This document shows, in pieces, positions 1-7,607 of a DNA stretch of 21,332 bases; positions within the stretch are counted from its first letter, which is position 1, and each line of letters opens with the position of its first letter. The DNA is taken from contig JBJHBG010000083.1 in the NCBI GenBank assembly GCA_050485385.1, positions 1 to 21,332 on the forward strand, in the 5' to 3' direction. A model generated the notes under the pieces. That model made no database searches. It saw only the letters and a list, made by a program, of their open reading frames with translations, and was not told the DNA's origin. A program made the translations under genes and the position numbers. The DNA is from RECO01 sp050485385. Its GTDB lineage: Bacteria; Pseudomonadota; Alphaproteobacteria; Geminicoccales; Geminicoccaceae.

Positions 1-135
1 GGTCCCATCCTCGGTCGCGTCCTCGGTGAGCCCGTTGTCGGTCTCGTCGGTCTGGCCATCGACCAGGGGGTCTGACGCGTTGTCGAGGTCCAGCGGCGCG
101 GACAGGGTGAGGGGGCCGCCGCGGCGAGTGCCGGC
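1..135 (-). other. Unresolved acidic open frame at the left edge, no start codon
   Basis: On the minus strand this stretch is open from the window edge up to a TGA at 136-138. The 37 codons nearest the edge have G or C at 34 third positions, as real genes here do. The encoded peptide is acidic, with many Asp/Glu, no Lys/Arg in the last 30 residues, and a Thr/Asp/Glu-rich tail. No ATG or GTG lies in frame after the TGA, so it is either an internal piece of a broken gene or non-coding. In the same register the plus strand is open to a TGA at 73-75 with weaker third-position bias. I cannot assign a family. Confidence 0.25.
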
Positions 136-152
136 TCACAGGCTCGCCCGCG

Positions 153-428
153 TCACGCCCCCAGCGCCTCCAACGATTCCGGCAGGACCTGGCCACCATC
201 GACCACCAGGGTCTGGCCGGTGATGTAGCCGGCTTCCTCCGAGGCCAGGAAGAGGGCGGCATTGGCGATGTCCTCGACCGAGCCGAGGCGCTTGAGCGGG
301 ATCGCGGCGCTCATCTGGGCCTGGTAGTCCGCGCCCAGGCCGGCCAGGCCCTCCGTCGCGATGTTGCCGGGCATGACGGCGTTGACCGTGATCTGCCAGG
401 GCGCCAGCTCCATCGCCGCCGTGCGCAT
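153..428 (-). pseudogene. C-terminal fragment of an SDR-family (FabG-like) dehydrogenase
   Basis: The 91 residues match the C-terminal third of classical short-chain dehydrogenases. They begin in the helix after the catalytic Tyr/Lys (RTAAMELAP), continue through the ITVNAVMPGNI strand and loop and the RLGSVEDIANAALFLAS helix, and end with GYITGQTLVVDGGQ. An intact enzyme has about 250 residues, so the Rossmann GxxxGxG nucleotide site and the catalytic Ser-Tyr-Lys are absent. Homology stops near 428, where the opposite strand becomes a FetB-like permease. The open frame runs on to 506, but that part is only the antisense of the permease. No ribosome binding site precedes the ATG at 428. This is a gene remnant or an assembly junction and is unlikely to be functional. 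Confidence 0.8.
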
Positions 429-1101
429 GATCGTGCAGCTCGCGGCGGTCGGCGCCGTGCTCACCGTGCTGTTCGGCCTCGGCTCGCCCGGCTGGACCCT
501 GGCCATGGCGCTGGTGCTGGTGCTGGTCGCCGGCCGCGAGGTGGTGGCGCGTCAGGCGCACCGGATGCGCCGAGGCTGGGGCTACCTGATCGGCACGGCG
601 ACGATGACGCTGGCGGCGGGCTCGGTAGCAGCGGTGGGCCTGGTCGGCACGCTCCAACCCGAACCCTGGTACGATCCGCGCTACGCCATCCCGCTGCTCG
701 GCATGATCCTCGGCAACACCATGACCGGCATCGCCCTCGGGTTGGACAGCCTGAGCACGGCGGTCGCGCGGGAGCGTCCGGCCATCGAAGCGCGCACCGC
801 CCTCGGTGCCACCCGGTTCGAGGCCCTGCACGAGCCGATCCGTGCCGCCATGCGCCGGGGCCTGATGCCCTTGATCAACGCCATGGCCACCACCGGCATC
901 GTCTCGCTGCCGGGCATGATGAGTGGGCAGATCCTGGCCGGCGTCGCCCCGACGGACGCCGTGCGCTACCAGCTTCTCGTCATGTTCCTCATCGCCGGCG
1001 CCACCGGTCTCGGCGCCGTCATCGCCATCCATGCAGCAGCCTGGCGCCTGACCGACGCGCGCCACCGTCTGCGGCCGGACCGGCTGACGATCTCCGGCTG
1101 A
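427..1101 (+). pseudogene. fetB: FetB/UPF0014-family ABC permease, N-terminus missing
   Basis: The protein has the hallmarks of the FetB (YbbM) family, whose E. coli member pairs with the ATPase FetA in iron export. These are hydrophobic helices throughout, a conserved PLLGMILGN segment, the cytoplasmic ALGATRFEA loop, and the diagnostic GIVSLPGMMSGQILAG segment followed by AVRYQ. Family members are about 260 residues. Here recognisable homology begins at AAVRMIVQL, so roughly the first 40 residues, including the first membrane segment, are absent. An in-frame ATG lies at 361, but the 361-426 stretch encodes the SDR fragment on the other strand and does not look like FetB. No fetA neighbour is present. 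Loss of the first helix suggests a broken gene; a short functional form starting at 361 or 427 cannot be excluded. Confidence 0.75.
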
Positions 1102-1107
1102 CCGCAC

Positions 1108-1896
1108 CTAGGGGGTGTGGATCGGGCAGCTCTCGTCGGCGGCCCAGTCGGCGAAGCTCAGATAGTAGGTGTGGACGTCCCGATAGCCGGCGCGGAGCGC
1201 GGCGATGGCGGCGAGCGCTGCCCGTCCGCCGCCATCGCAATGGGCGACTACGGGCCGGCCATCCTGCACGCCGGCCTCGTCCAGCCGACGGCGAAGTTGG
1301 TCCGCCGGCAGGAAGAAGCCGCCCTGCAGCAGCTCCGCATGGGGTACCAGCGTCGCACCGGGCAGATGCCCGCCGCGCTTGTTGGCCTTGAGGTCCCGGC
1401 CCGCGTACTCGGCCTCGGTGCGGGCGTCGAGCACCTGCACCTCGTCCAGCCGCTCGCGCAACTCCTCGCGCACCGCGAGGCCGATGGGACCGCTGCCGGC
1501 GAGCGCCACCAAGCGGGGTGCGTCCGGTCGGGGCGCGGTGGCGCCGGAGGTGTCGGCGTCCCGCAGCGCCGGCCAGCCGCCGTCGAGCAGATAGGCCTTC
1601 GCGCCGAAGTACTGCAGCACGAACCAGACCCGCGCCGCCTCGACCATGCGGCCGTCGTCGTACACGACCGCCGGCGTCGTCTTGTCGAGGCCGAGATCCT
1701 CCAGCGCCTGCTGCCAGAAGCCGTGGTTGTCGAAGAAGGTGGCCGGGGTTTTGGCGGCGGCGATCCATGCCTCCAGCGGCGCACGCACCGCATGGGCGGG
1801 ATGGCCGGCGGCGAAGGCGGCCTCGTCGCGCGCGTCGACGAGGCGAAACGGCGCGATGCCGGCGAGGGCTTGCGCGGCGATGACGGGATCGGTCAT
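1108..1896 (-). CDS. Two-domain sulfurtransferase (rhodanese/3-mercaptopyruvate type)
   Basis: This 262-residue protein has two rhodanese domains, about 1-120 and 135-262, the size of thiosulfate and 3-mercaptopyruvate sulfurtransferases. The second domain has the usual GHLPGA loop (176-181) and one candidate active-site Cys, C220, in the loop HCDGGGRA. The matching loop of the first domain reads VVYDDGR with no Cys, so that domain is structural, as is normal for the family. The reaction would be transfer of sulfane sulfur to a thiol acceptor or cyanide. The loop does not clearly match either textbook active-site sequence, so the donor is uncertain. The ATG at 1896 is chosen because GAGGAGG lies just upstream; a longer open frame to 1971 has no such signal. 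It is divergent from chrA. Confidence 0.88.
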   Translation of the reverse strand: MTDPVIAAQALAGIAPFRLVDARDEAAFAAGHPAHAVRAPLEAWIAAAKTPATFFDNHGFWQQALEDLGLDKTTPAVVYDDGRMVEAARVWFVLQYFGAKAYLLDGGWPALRDADTSGATAPRPDAPRLVALAGSGPIGLAVREELRERLDEVQVLDARTEAEYAGRDLKANKRGGHLPGATLVPHAELLQGGFFLPADQLRRRLDEAGVQDGRPVVAHCDGGGRAALAAIAALRAGYRDVHTYYLSFADWAADESCPIHTP

Positions 1897-2014
1897 GGGG
1901 CTCGTCCTCCTCGGGATCGGGTGGGTGGACCCTGACGATTGCGACCTATATGCAGCAACGTCGCGTGCCAAGGGCGGTTCCGTCTGGGCGGGCGTAGCGC
2001 CGGGAGGGGGCGGG
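1897..2014. promoter_or_regulatory. Divergent promoter region, sulfurtransferase/chrA
   Basis: This 118-bp gap must carry the start signals of both flanking genes. The only AT-rich island is CTATATGCAGCAAC near 1946-1959, a plausible place for a -10 element on either strand. I could not pair it with a convincing -35. Ribosome binding sites sit at both ends: GAGGAGG for the minus gene and GGGAGGGGG for chrA. Confidence 0.4.
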
Positions 2015-3232
2015 ATGGAAAGCCAGGCGACGACGGCGGCCGAGCGCGGCTCGGCAAGGGAGGTTTTCGGCGCCTTTTTGAAACTGGGCCTTACCTCGTT
2101 TGGCGGCCCGGTGGCGCATCTCGGTTATTTTCGCGACGAGTTCGTGCAGCGACGGCGCTGGTTCGACGAGCGGGCCTATGCCGACCTCGTCGCCCTCTGC
2201 CAGTTCCTGCCGGGGCCCGCCTCGAGCCAAGTGGGCATGGCGATCGGCCTGTCGCGCGCCGGGTTTGCCGGTGCCGCCGCCGCCTGGACCGCCTTCACCC
2301 TGCCCTCGGCGATCCTGCTGGTGCTGTTCGCGTTCGGGGTCGCTGCCGCCGGCGACATCGCCGAGGCGGGCTGGCTGCGCGGGCTCAAGATCGTCGCCGT
2401 GGCGGTGGTGGCGCAGGCGGTGCTGGGCATGGCGCGGAGCCTCTGCCCGGACAAGGAGCGCGCGACGTTCGCCGTCCTCGCGGCGGCCATCGTCCTGTTC
2501 CATCCGACGGCCTTCGGACAGGTCGGCGCCATCGTCCTCGGCGGTATCGCCGGCTTCCTTCTGCTCGGTCGCGAGAGCGGCAATGGTGCCGCACACTTCG
2601 CCGTGCCGGTGAGCCGCCCGACGGCCATCGCGGCGCTGATCGCGTTCGTCGCCCTCCTGATCGGCCTGCCGTTTCTTGCTGCGGCCTCCGGCTCGATGAC
2701 GCTCGCCCTCGTCGACGGCTTTTACCGCGCGGGCTCGCTGGTGTTCGGCGGCGGCCACGTCGTCCTGCCGCTGCTCCAGGCCGAGGTGGTCGCGCCCGGC
2801 TGGGTCGCTCGCGACGCGTTCGTTGCCGGCTACGGTGCCGCCCAGGCGGTGCCGGGACCGCTCTTTACCTTCGCCGCCTATCTGGGGGCGGTCATGCAGG
2901 TATCGCCGACCGGCGTTGCCGGTGCGGTCATCGCCCTCGTGGCGATCTTCCTGCCCTCCTTCCTGCTCGTGGTCGGCACGCTGCCCTTTTGGGACGCCCT
3001 ACGCGCCCGCCCGCAGGCGCAGTCGGTGCTGAAGGGCGTGAACGCGGCCGTGGTCGGCATCCTTTTGGCCGCCCTCTACGATCCGGTCTGGACCACGGGC
3101 ATCCACGTCCCGGCCGACTTCGCCCTGGCGGCGGCAGCCTTCCTGCTGCTTGCCGCTTGGCAGGTGCCGCCCTGGCTGGTCGTGATTCTCACTGCCGCCG
3201 GCGGCGCCGCGCTCACCGCCACGGGCTGGTAA
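2015..3232 (+). CDS. chrA: Chromate transporter, long-chain ChrA (CHR family)
   Basis: The 405-residue inner-membrane protein has the two-repeat layout of long-chain ChrA. The first half carries LTSFGGPVAHLGYF (26-39) and a PGPASSQVG motif (66-74). The second half repeats them as LVFGGGHVVLPLL (242-254) and AVPGPLFTFAAYLG (278-291). Hydrophobic segments fill the rest of each half. Known ChrA proteins export chromate and confer resistance; many homologues are annotated by similarity alone, so the true substrate here is unproven. The start at ATG 2015 follows GGGAGGGGG by a few bases and begins MESQATT. The open frame extends further upstream, but that part overlaps the divergent sulfurtransferase and has no family similarity. 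A hairpin follows the stop. Confidence 0.92.
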   Translation: MESQATTAAERGSAREVFGAFLKLGLTSFGGPVAHLGYFRDEFVQRRRWFDERAYADLVALCQFLPGPASSQVGMAIGLSRAGFAGAAAAWTAFTLPSAILLVLFAFGVAAAGDIAEAGWLRGLKIVAVAVVAQAVLGMARSLCPDKERATFAVLAAAIVLFHPTAFGQVGAIVLGGIAGFLLLGRESGNGAAHFAVPVSRPTAIAALIAFVALLIGLPFLAAASGSMTLALVDGFYRAGSLVFGGGHVVLPLLQAEVVAPGWVARDAFVAGYGAAQAVPGPLFTFAAYLGAVMQVSPTGVAGAVIALVAIFLPSFLLVVGTLPFWDALRARPQAQSVLKGVNAAVVGILLAALYDPVWTTGIHVPADFALAAAAFLLLAAWQVPPWLVVILTAAGGAALTATGW

Positions 3233-3238
3233 CGCAAC

Positions 3239-3267
3239 GAGGCGACCGGCATGGGGCCGGCCGCCTC
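3239..3267. terminator. Hairpin between convergent genes
   Basis: Arms at 3239-3250 and 3256-3267 pair over 12 positions with one mismatch around a 5-nt loop. The hairpin begins 7 bp after the chrA stop and faces the convergent TctC-like gene. There is no clear T tract on either side, so it is a candidate bidirectional terminator or 3' stabiliser, not a textbook intrinsic terminator. Confidence 0.55.
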
Positions 3268-3293
3268 GCGCAAGCCGAACGTCGCTCGTGGCG

Positions 3294-4274
3294 TCAGCTC
3301 GCCTCGGCGAGCCCGAGTTCCTGGAGGATGGCGCCGATGTCGTCGTTGTTCTCGGCCATGAAGGCGCCGAACTCGGCGCCCGTGCCCCACAGCACGTCGA
3401 ACCCGCGCGCCTCCATGAAGTCCTGGAACTCGGCGCTGTCGTAGATGCCCTTCAGGATCTCTTCGTAGCGGGCGGCGATGTCCTCGGGCATGCCCGCCGG
3501 GCCGGCCATGCCGCGCCAGACGCCGCCGGTCCAGGTCGAACCGACCGCCTCGCCGATGGTCGGCACGTCCGGCATGATGTCGGCCCGCTCGGCGCTCATG
3601 ATGCCGAGGCTCCTGAGCCTGCCCGCCTCGATCAGTGCACGGGCCTCGGGCAGGGAGCAGGAGACGAAGTCGACGCCACCGGCGGCAAGCTCGGTCAGCG
3701 CCGTGGCGGCACCGGTGCTCGGCACCCACTGGATGGCGTTGGGATCGATCCCCTGCTCGCGCAGCATGCCCGCCAGCGCCAGGTGCCAGCTGCCGCCCTG
3801 ACCGGTGCCGGAGGCGGCGAGTCCGCCCGGGTTCTCGCGGATCGCGTCGAGCAGGTCGCCCAGGGTCTCGTAGGGCGAATCGGCATGCACGTGGATCGCC
3901 GACGGGTCCTCGTTCATCAGCGCCAAGGGCGTGAAGTCCGCATAGGTCATCTCGGTGAGACCGACCCAGTGCATCATGTTGATCTCGAGCGTGATCAGCC
4001 CGATCGTGTAGCCGTCGGGCTGCGCCGTCGCGATGGCCGAGTGGCCGACCACGCCGCTGCCGCCCGTGCGGTTCACGACATTGACCGACTGACCCAGCTC
4101 GCGCTCCATTTGTGCCGCGATCTGCCGGGCGATGGCGTCGGTGCCGCCGCCGGCGGCCCACGGTACGATCAGCGTGACCGGCCGGGTGGGAAAGGCGCTC
4201 GCCGGTGCCGTGGCCGCGGCCACCAGCGTGGCGCCGAACACGGCGGCGAGGATCGGCGTCAATAGCCTGTGCAT
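3294..4274 (-). CDS. Bug/TctC-family periplasmic solute-binding protein
   Basis: The 326-residue protein starts with a Sec-type signal peptide, a hydrophobic run up to about residue 27 ending ATAPASA, then the family motif PVTLIVPWAAGGGTD (32-46). The length and the downstream VPSTGAATALTELAAGGVDF region fit Bug proteins, the extracytoplasmic receptors of tripartite tricarboxylate transporters. Such proteins bind carboxylates and other small polar molecules; the ligand cannot be read from sequence. No tctA or tctB membrane gene lies nearby, so it is an orphan receptor, as is common in bacteria rich in this family. The ATG at 4274 is preceded by AGGGAGA. It is transcribed away from the zinc alcohol dehydrogenase and toward chrA. 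Confidence 0.9.
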   Translation of the reverse strand: MHRLLTPILAAVFGATLVAAATAPASAFPTRPVTLIVPWAAGGGTDAIARQIAAQMERELGQSVNVVNRTGGSGVVGHSAIATAQPDGYTIGLITLEINMMHWVGLTEMTYADFTPLALMNEDPSAIHVHADSPYETLGDLLDAIRENPGGLAASGTGQGGSWHLALAGMLREQGIDPNAIQWVPSTGAATALTELAAGGVDFVSCSLPEARALIEAGRLRSLGIMSAERADIMPDVPTIGEAVGSTWTGGVWRGMAGPAGMPEDIAARYEEILKGIYDSAEFQDFMEARGFDVLWGTGAEFGAFMAENNDDIGAILQELGLAEAS

Positions 4275-4485
4275 GGGTCGTCTCCCTGAGCTGGCCCCGG
4301 CGTTCTGACGACGCGCCTCGCGGACGCAGGCCGGGGTTCATGCCATCGGCCTAGCAAACGGCCCCGCATGCGCGAACGGATTTTTCGAGCGTGCCGGGCA
4401 CATGAGCTGTGACGCGATTTCACGCTGGCCGTGGCGGCACGTCGCGCTTCAATAGATAGAGGTCCAAATGCGGGGAGGACGGGGC
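4275..4485. promoter_or_regulatory. Divergent intergenic region, TctC-like/alcohol dehydrogenase
   Basis: About 210 bp with no gene separate two divergent starts. The stretch CAATAGATAGA (4450-4460) is the most AT-rich part and lies about 25 bp before the dehydrogenase start, where a -10 could sit. GGGGAGGA at 4472-4479 is the ribosome binding site that selects the ATG at 4486. No strong operator dyad is seen. Confidence 0.35.
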
Positions 4486-5544
4486 ATGCAGAGCCAGATG
4501 GTGACGGCCTATGGCGAACCGCTACGGCCGGTCGAGGCCGCGACGCCCGACCCCGAGGGCCGGGAGGTGCTGGTGCGGGTGCGCGCCAGCGGCGTGTGCC
4601 ACACCGACGTCCACGTCTGGGACGGCTACTACGACCTCGGTGGCGGCCGGCAGATGCGCTTTGCCGACCGCGGCCTCGTGCCGCCCTTCACCCTCGGCCA
4701 CGAGATCGCGGGCGAGGTGGCGGCGGCGGGACCGGATGCCGATATCGCCACCGGCACGCCCGTGCTGGTCTATCCCTGGATCGGCTGCGGTGCATGCGCC
4801 CGTTGCGAGGCCGGCGAGGGTCATCTCTGCGCCACGCCCCGCTATCTCGGCATCTTCCGCCCTGGCGGTTATGCCGACCATGTGTTGGTGCCGGACGTGC
4901 GCTATCTCGTGCCGCTCGACGGTATCGACGCGCGGCAGGCGGCACCGTTGGCCTGCTCCGGCCTCACCGCCTACTCGGCCCTCGCCAAGATCGGCCTCGA
5001 CCGGCTGCGGGCCGAGCCGATCGGCATCGTCGGCGCCGGCGGCCTCGGCCTGATGGCGCTCTCGATCCTGAAGGCCCTTGGCGGGCGCGGTGCCGTGGTC
5101 GTGGATCTCGCCGAGGCCAACCGCCGGGCGGCACTCGACGCGGGCGCGCTCGCCGTCGTCGACGGGGCGGCGCCCGCCGCGTTGGACGAAGCCAAGGCGG
5201 CGAGCGGCGGGCCGGTCTCGGCGGTGATCGACTTCGTCGGTGCCCCCGCCACGGTCCAACTCGGCATCGACTGGGTCGGCAAGGGCGGCACGGTCGTGGT
5301 CATCGGGCTCTATGGCGGGGCCTTGAGCGTGTCCCTGCCGCTGTTGCCCTTGCGCGCCGTCGGCATCGTCGGCTCCTTCGTTGGCAGCCTGCCGGAGCTC
5401 CAGGCCCTGGTGCGCCTCGTCCGGGACGGCAAGGTCGCCCCCATTCCCATCGTGCCCTGCCCGTTGCACGACGCCAACGACGCCCTGATCGCGCTGAAGG
5501 AGGGCCGCCGCGTCGGCCGAACGGTGCTGGAACCGTCCGGCTGA
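4486..5544 (+). CDS. Zinc-dependent alcohol dehydrogenase, MDR superfamily
   Basis: This 352-residue medium-chain dehydrogenase keeps the full zinc set. The likely catalytic ligands are C38 (in GVCHTDVH), H71-E72 (in TLGHE) and C157 (in LACSGL). The structural-zinc cysteines are C101, C104, C107 and C115. The Rossmann motif GAGGLG (183-188) binds NAD(P). The longer loop WDGYYDLGGGRQMRFADRG after C38 recalls a subgroup of dehydrogenases acting on longer-chain or cyclic alcohols. The substrate is unknown. The ATG at 4486 is preferred over the one at 4468 because GGGGAGGA is correctly spaced before it. The stop lies 2 bp from that of the convergent LysR gene. Confidence 0.92.
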   Translation: MQSQMVTAYGEPLRPVEAATPDPEGREVLVRVRASGVCHTDVHVWDGYYDLGGGRQMRFADRGLVPPFTLGHEIAGEVAAAGPDADIATGTPVLVYPWIGCGACARCEAGEGHLCATPRYLGIFRPGGYADHVLVPDVRYLVPLDGIDARQAAPLACSGLTAYSALAKIGLDRLRAEPIGIVGAGGLGLMALSILKALGGRGAVVVDLAEANRRAALDAGALAVVDGAAPAALDEAKAASGGPVSAVIDFVGAPATVQLGIDWVGKGGTVVVIGLYGGALSVSLPLLPLRAVGIVGSFVGSLPELQALVRLVRDGKVAPIPIVPCPLHDANDALIALKEGRRVGRTVLEPSG

Positions 5545-5546
5545 CC

Positions 5547-6467
5547 TCAGCCTGTCGCCACCGTCTCGCGCTGCACGCGCGGGGCCAGCCGCTCCACCAG
5601 GAAGTCGACGAAGCAGCGCAGCCGGGCGGTCATGAAGCGCTGGTTGCCGAACACGGCATAGACGCCGATCTCCTCGTTCGACTGGAAGTCGTCGAGCAGC
5701 GGCACGAGGCGGCCTTCAGCGACGTCGCCCTCGACCATGAAGCTGCCGAGCCGAGCGATGCCGAGACCGGCAACGCACATCGTGCGCAGGGTTTCGCCGT
5801 TGTCGGTGCGGAAATTGCCGTCGACCGCGACCGGGCGCGGGCCGGTCCGGTCCTCGAACGGCCACGCATTGAGGCTCGCCTTGATGTTGAAGCCCAGGCA
5901 GTTGTGCGCGGCCAAGTCGTCGGGGGTGGTCGGCCGGCCGTGGCGTGCCAGATAGGCGGGGGCCGCCACCACCCGCCGGCGGAAGCCGGCGAGGCGGCGG
6001 GCGCGCAGCGTCGAGTCCTGCAACGGCCCGATGCGGATCGCCACGTCGATGCGCTGGTCCAACAGGCTCACGACCGAATCCGACAGGGTCAGATCGAGCC
6101 GGATCGCCGGATAGCGCTGGAGGAACTCCGGGATCAGCGGCAGGATGTGGTGATGGGCGATGGGGATGGACGAATTGACGGCGAGTTGTCCACCCGGCGT
6201 CACGTGGGAGCGCCCCACGTCGCTCTCCGCCCGCTCGATCGCGGCCAGCACCTCGAGGCAACTCTGGTAGTAGGTCTCGCCCTCGGGCGTCAGGCGCAGG
6301 GTGCGGGTGGAGCGGTCGACGAGTTGCGCGTCGAGCCGGCTCTCCAGCCGCGCGACGATCTTGCTGATGGCCGACGGCGTCAGCTTGGCCAGCCGCGCCG
6401 CCGCCGAGAAGCTGCCGAGCTGGGTGACCCGGACGAACACCTCCATCTCGTCGAGCTTGCCGCTCAT
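5547..6467 (-). CDS. LysR-family transcriptional regulator
   Basis: The 306-residue protein has the N-terminal winged helix-turn-helix of LysR regulators: EVFVRVTQLGSFSAAARLAKLTPSAIS-type sequence at about 8-35, followed by the LESRLDAQLVDRSTRTLRLTPEG wing. A periplasmic-binding-like effector domain follows from about 90. The pattern resembles the CrgA/DsdC-like group in which the second helix reads TPSAISKIVARLE. It is divergent from the epimerase-like gene with a dyad between them, the usual layout for a LysR regulator and its target. The effector is unknown. The ribosome binding site before ATG 6467 is weak. Confidence 0.93.
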   Translation of the reverse strand: MSGKLDEMEVFVRVTQLGSFSAAARLAKLTPSAISKIVARLESRLDAQLVDRSTRTLRLTPEGETYYQSCLEVLAAIERAESDVGRSHVTPGGQLAVNSSIPIAHHHILPLIPEFLQRYPAIRLDLTLSDSVVSLLDQRIDVAIRIGPLQDSTLRARRLAGFRRRVVAAPAYLARHGRPTTPDDLAAHNCLGFNIKASLNAWPFEDRTGPRPVAVDGNFRTDNGETLRTMCVAGLGIARLGSFMVEGDVAEGRLVPLLDDFQSNEEIGVYAVFGNQRFMTARLRCFVDFLVERLAPRVQRETVATG

Positions 6468-6498
6468 CGCGTCGATCCGTCCCGCTACCTGTTCCGCA

Positions 6499-6519
6499 GC
6501 GTCACGATTGTTGTGACGC
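6499..6519. promoter_or_regulatory. Perfect interrupted dyad, candidate LysR operator
   Basis: GCGTCAC (6499-6505) and GTGACGC (6513-6519) form a perfect 7-bp inverted repeat with a 7-bp spacer. It lies 31 bp upstream of the lysR start and 61 bp before the epimerase start. LysR regulators typically bind interrupted dyads in this position. Assignment to this regulator is inferred from position only. Confidence 0.55.
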
Positions 6520-6580
6520 AGGCGATGTTTACACGGCGGGGCGTCGTGGGAAAGTCCGGCGCACTTCAGGGGAGGGATTC

Positions 6581-7468
6581 ATGAAGGTCTTCGTGACGGG
6601 GGCTTCCGGCTATATCGGCGGGTCGGTCGCGGCCAAGCTCTTGCGTGCCGGTCACGAGGTTTGGGGGCTCGCCCGCTCGGACGAGGCGGTGGCGAAGCTC
6701 GAGGGCCAGAACATCCGCCCGGTGCGCGGCTCGCTGCTCGACTTCGACGCGCTCGCCGAAGCGGCGGCCGCATGCGACGGCGTCGTCAACGCCGCCAACT
6801 CCGACGATCCGTTCGTGGTCGAGGCGATCCTTCCGGTGCTGGAGGGCACGGACAAGGTCTTCGTCCAGACCAGCGGCTCCAGCGCCATCGCCGACCGCGC
6901 CGCCGGCGCCCGGCCCGGCAAGGTGTTCCACGAGGAAACGCCGTCCGAGCCCCTGCCCGAGCGGGCGGGGCGCGTGGCCATCGACCGCATGGTGATGGCG
7001 GCGGGCCAGCGTGGCGTGCGCTCGGTCGTCATCCGCCCGAGCCTGATCTACGGCGACGGACTCGGCGCCAAGCGGGACAGCATCCAGGTGCCCAAGCTGA
7101 CCGCACTGGCCAAGGAAAAGGGCCGGCCGATGCACATCGGCCCAGGCCTCAACGTCTGGTCCAACGTCCACGTCGACGACGTCACCGACCTCTACCTGCT
7201 GGCGATGGAGCGCGCCCCCGCCGGCTCGATGTTCTACGCCGAGAACGGCGAGGCCAGCATGCGCGACCTCGCCGCGTGGATCGGCCGCAACCTCGGCATG
7301 GACGCCGAGCCCGAGGCGTGGCCCATGGCCGACGCCCTCGCCGCCTGGGGCATTCCGGCCCTCGCGTCCTTCGCCTCCAACAGCCGCGTCAGTGCGGCCA
7401 AGGCCCGCGCCATGCTCGGCTGGCGGCCGCAGATGCCGTCGCTGCAGACGGTGCTCACCGGCGATTGA
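6581..7468 (+). CDS. NAD(P)-dependent epimerase/dehydratase-like SDR
   Basis: The 295-residue protein is an extended or atypical SDR. It opens with a Rossmann motif, VTGASGYIGGSVAAKLL (GASGYIG at 7-13), and has VVIRPSLIYGDG and NVHVDDVTDLYLLAME segments typical of NAD-dependent epimerases. The position where family members carry the catalytic YxxxK reads RVAIDRMVM, so the usual Tyr is not visible. The protein may act as an NADP-binding reductase or regulator and not as a sugar epimerase. The ATG at 6581 follows GGGGAGGGA. Its divergent LysR neighbour is the probable regulator. A multi-hairpin element starts 12 bp after the stop. Confidence 0.85.
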   Translation: MKVFVTGASGYIGGSVAAKLLRAGHEVWGLARSDEAVAKLEGQNIRPVRGSLLDFDALAEAAAACDGVVNAANSDDPFVVEAILPVLEGTDKVFVQTSGSSAIADRAAGARPGKVFHEETPSEPLPERAGRVAIDRMVMAAGQRGVRSVVIRPSLIYGDGLGAKRDSIQVPKLTALAKEKGRPMHIGPGLNVWSNVHVDDVTDLYLLAMERAPAGSMFYAENGEASMRDLAAWIGRNLGMDAEPEAWPMADALAAWGIPALASFASNSRVSAAKARAMLGWRPQMPSLQTVLTGD

Positions 7469-7480
7469 CGGACGAAGAAG

Positions 7481-7597
7481 GCAGGGGGGACTTGATGGTC
7501 CCCCCTGCAACCCCCCGGCGCAGGCCAAGCCTGCGCCACCTCTAGTGGCGGCGGCCTGCCGCCGCCCGGGGGTTCCAGGGGGCCAAAAGCCCCCTGG
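7481..7597. repeat. Cluster of four perfect hairpins with an alternative long stem
   Basis: Four perfect inverted repeats sit side by side: 7481-7491/7498-7508 (11 bp), 7517-7525/7529-7537 (9 bp), 7547-7555/7558-7566 (9 bp) and 7575-7583/7589-7597 (9 bp). In addition, 7501-7515 pairs with 7568-7582 over 15 positions with one mismatch. This uses the right arm of hairpin 1 and the left arm of hairpin 4, so the two folds exclude each other. The block fills the gap between the convergent epimerase and napC genes. It could be a bidirectional terminator or a dispersed palindromic repeat; copies elsewhere in the genome cannot be checked here. Confidence 0.8.
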
Positions 7598-7607
7598 CCT
7601 TACCGCT

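Noticed and set aside
3294..4274. Complete tripartite tricarboxylate transporter
   Set aside because: Only the binding protein is present; neighbours are chrA and a dehydrogenase, with no TctA or TctB-like membrane protein.
4431..6584. Long plus-strand frame of 717 codons across the dehydrogenase and lysR
   Set aside because: Its translation is Arg-rich shadow sequence, while the zinc dehydrogenase and LysR frames carry complete conserved motifs.
7469..7607. Possible CRISPR array or tRNA from repeated GC stems
   Set aside because: The stems are different inverted repeats, not equal direct repeats with spacers, and the cloverleaf-like fold lacks tRNA arm lengths and conserved T-loop bases.
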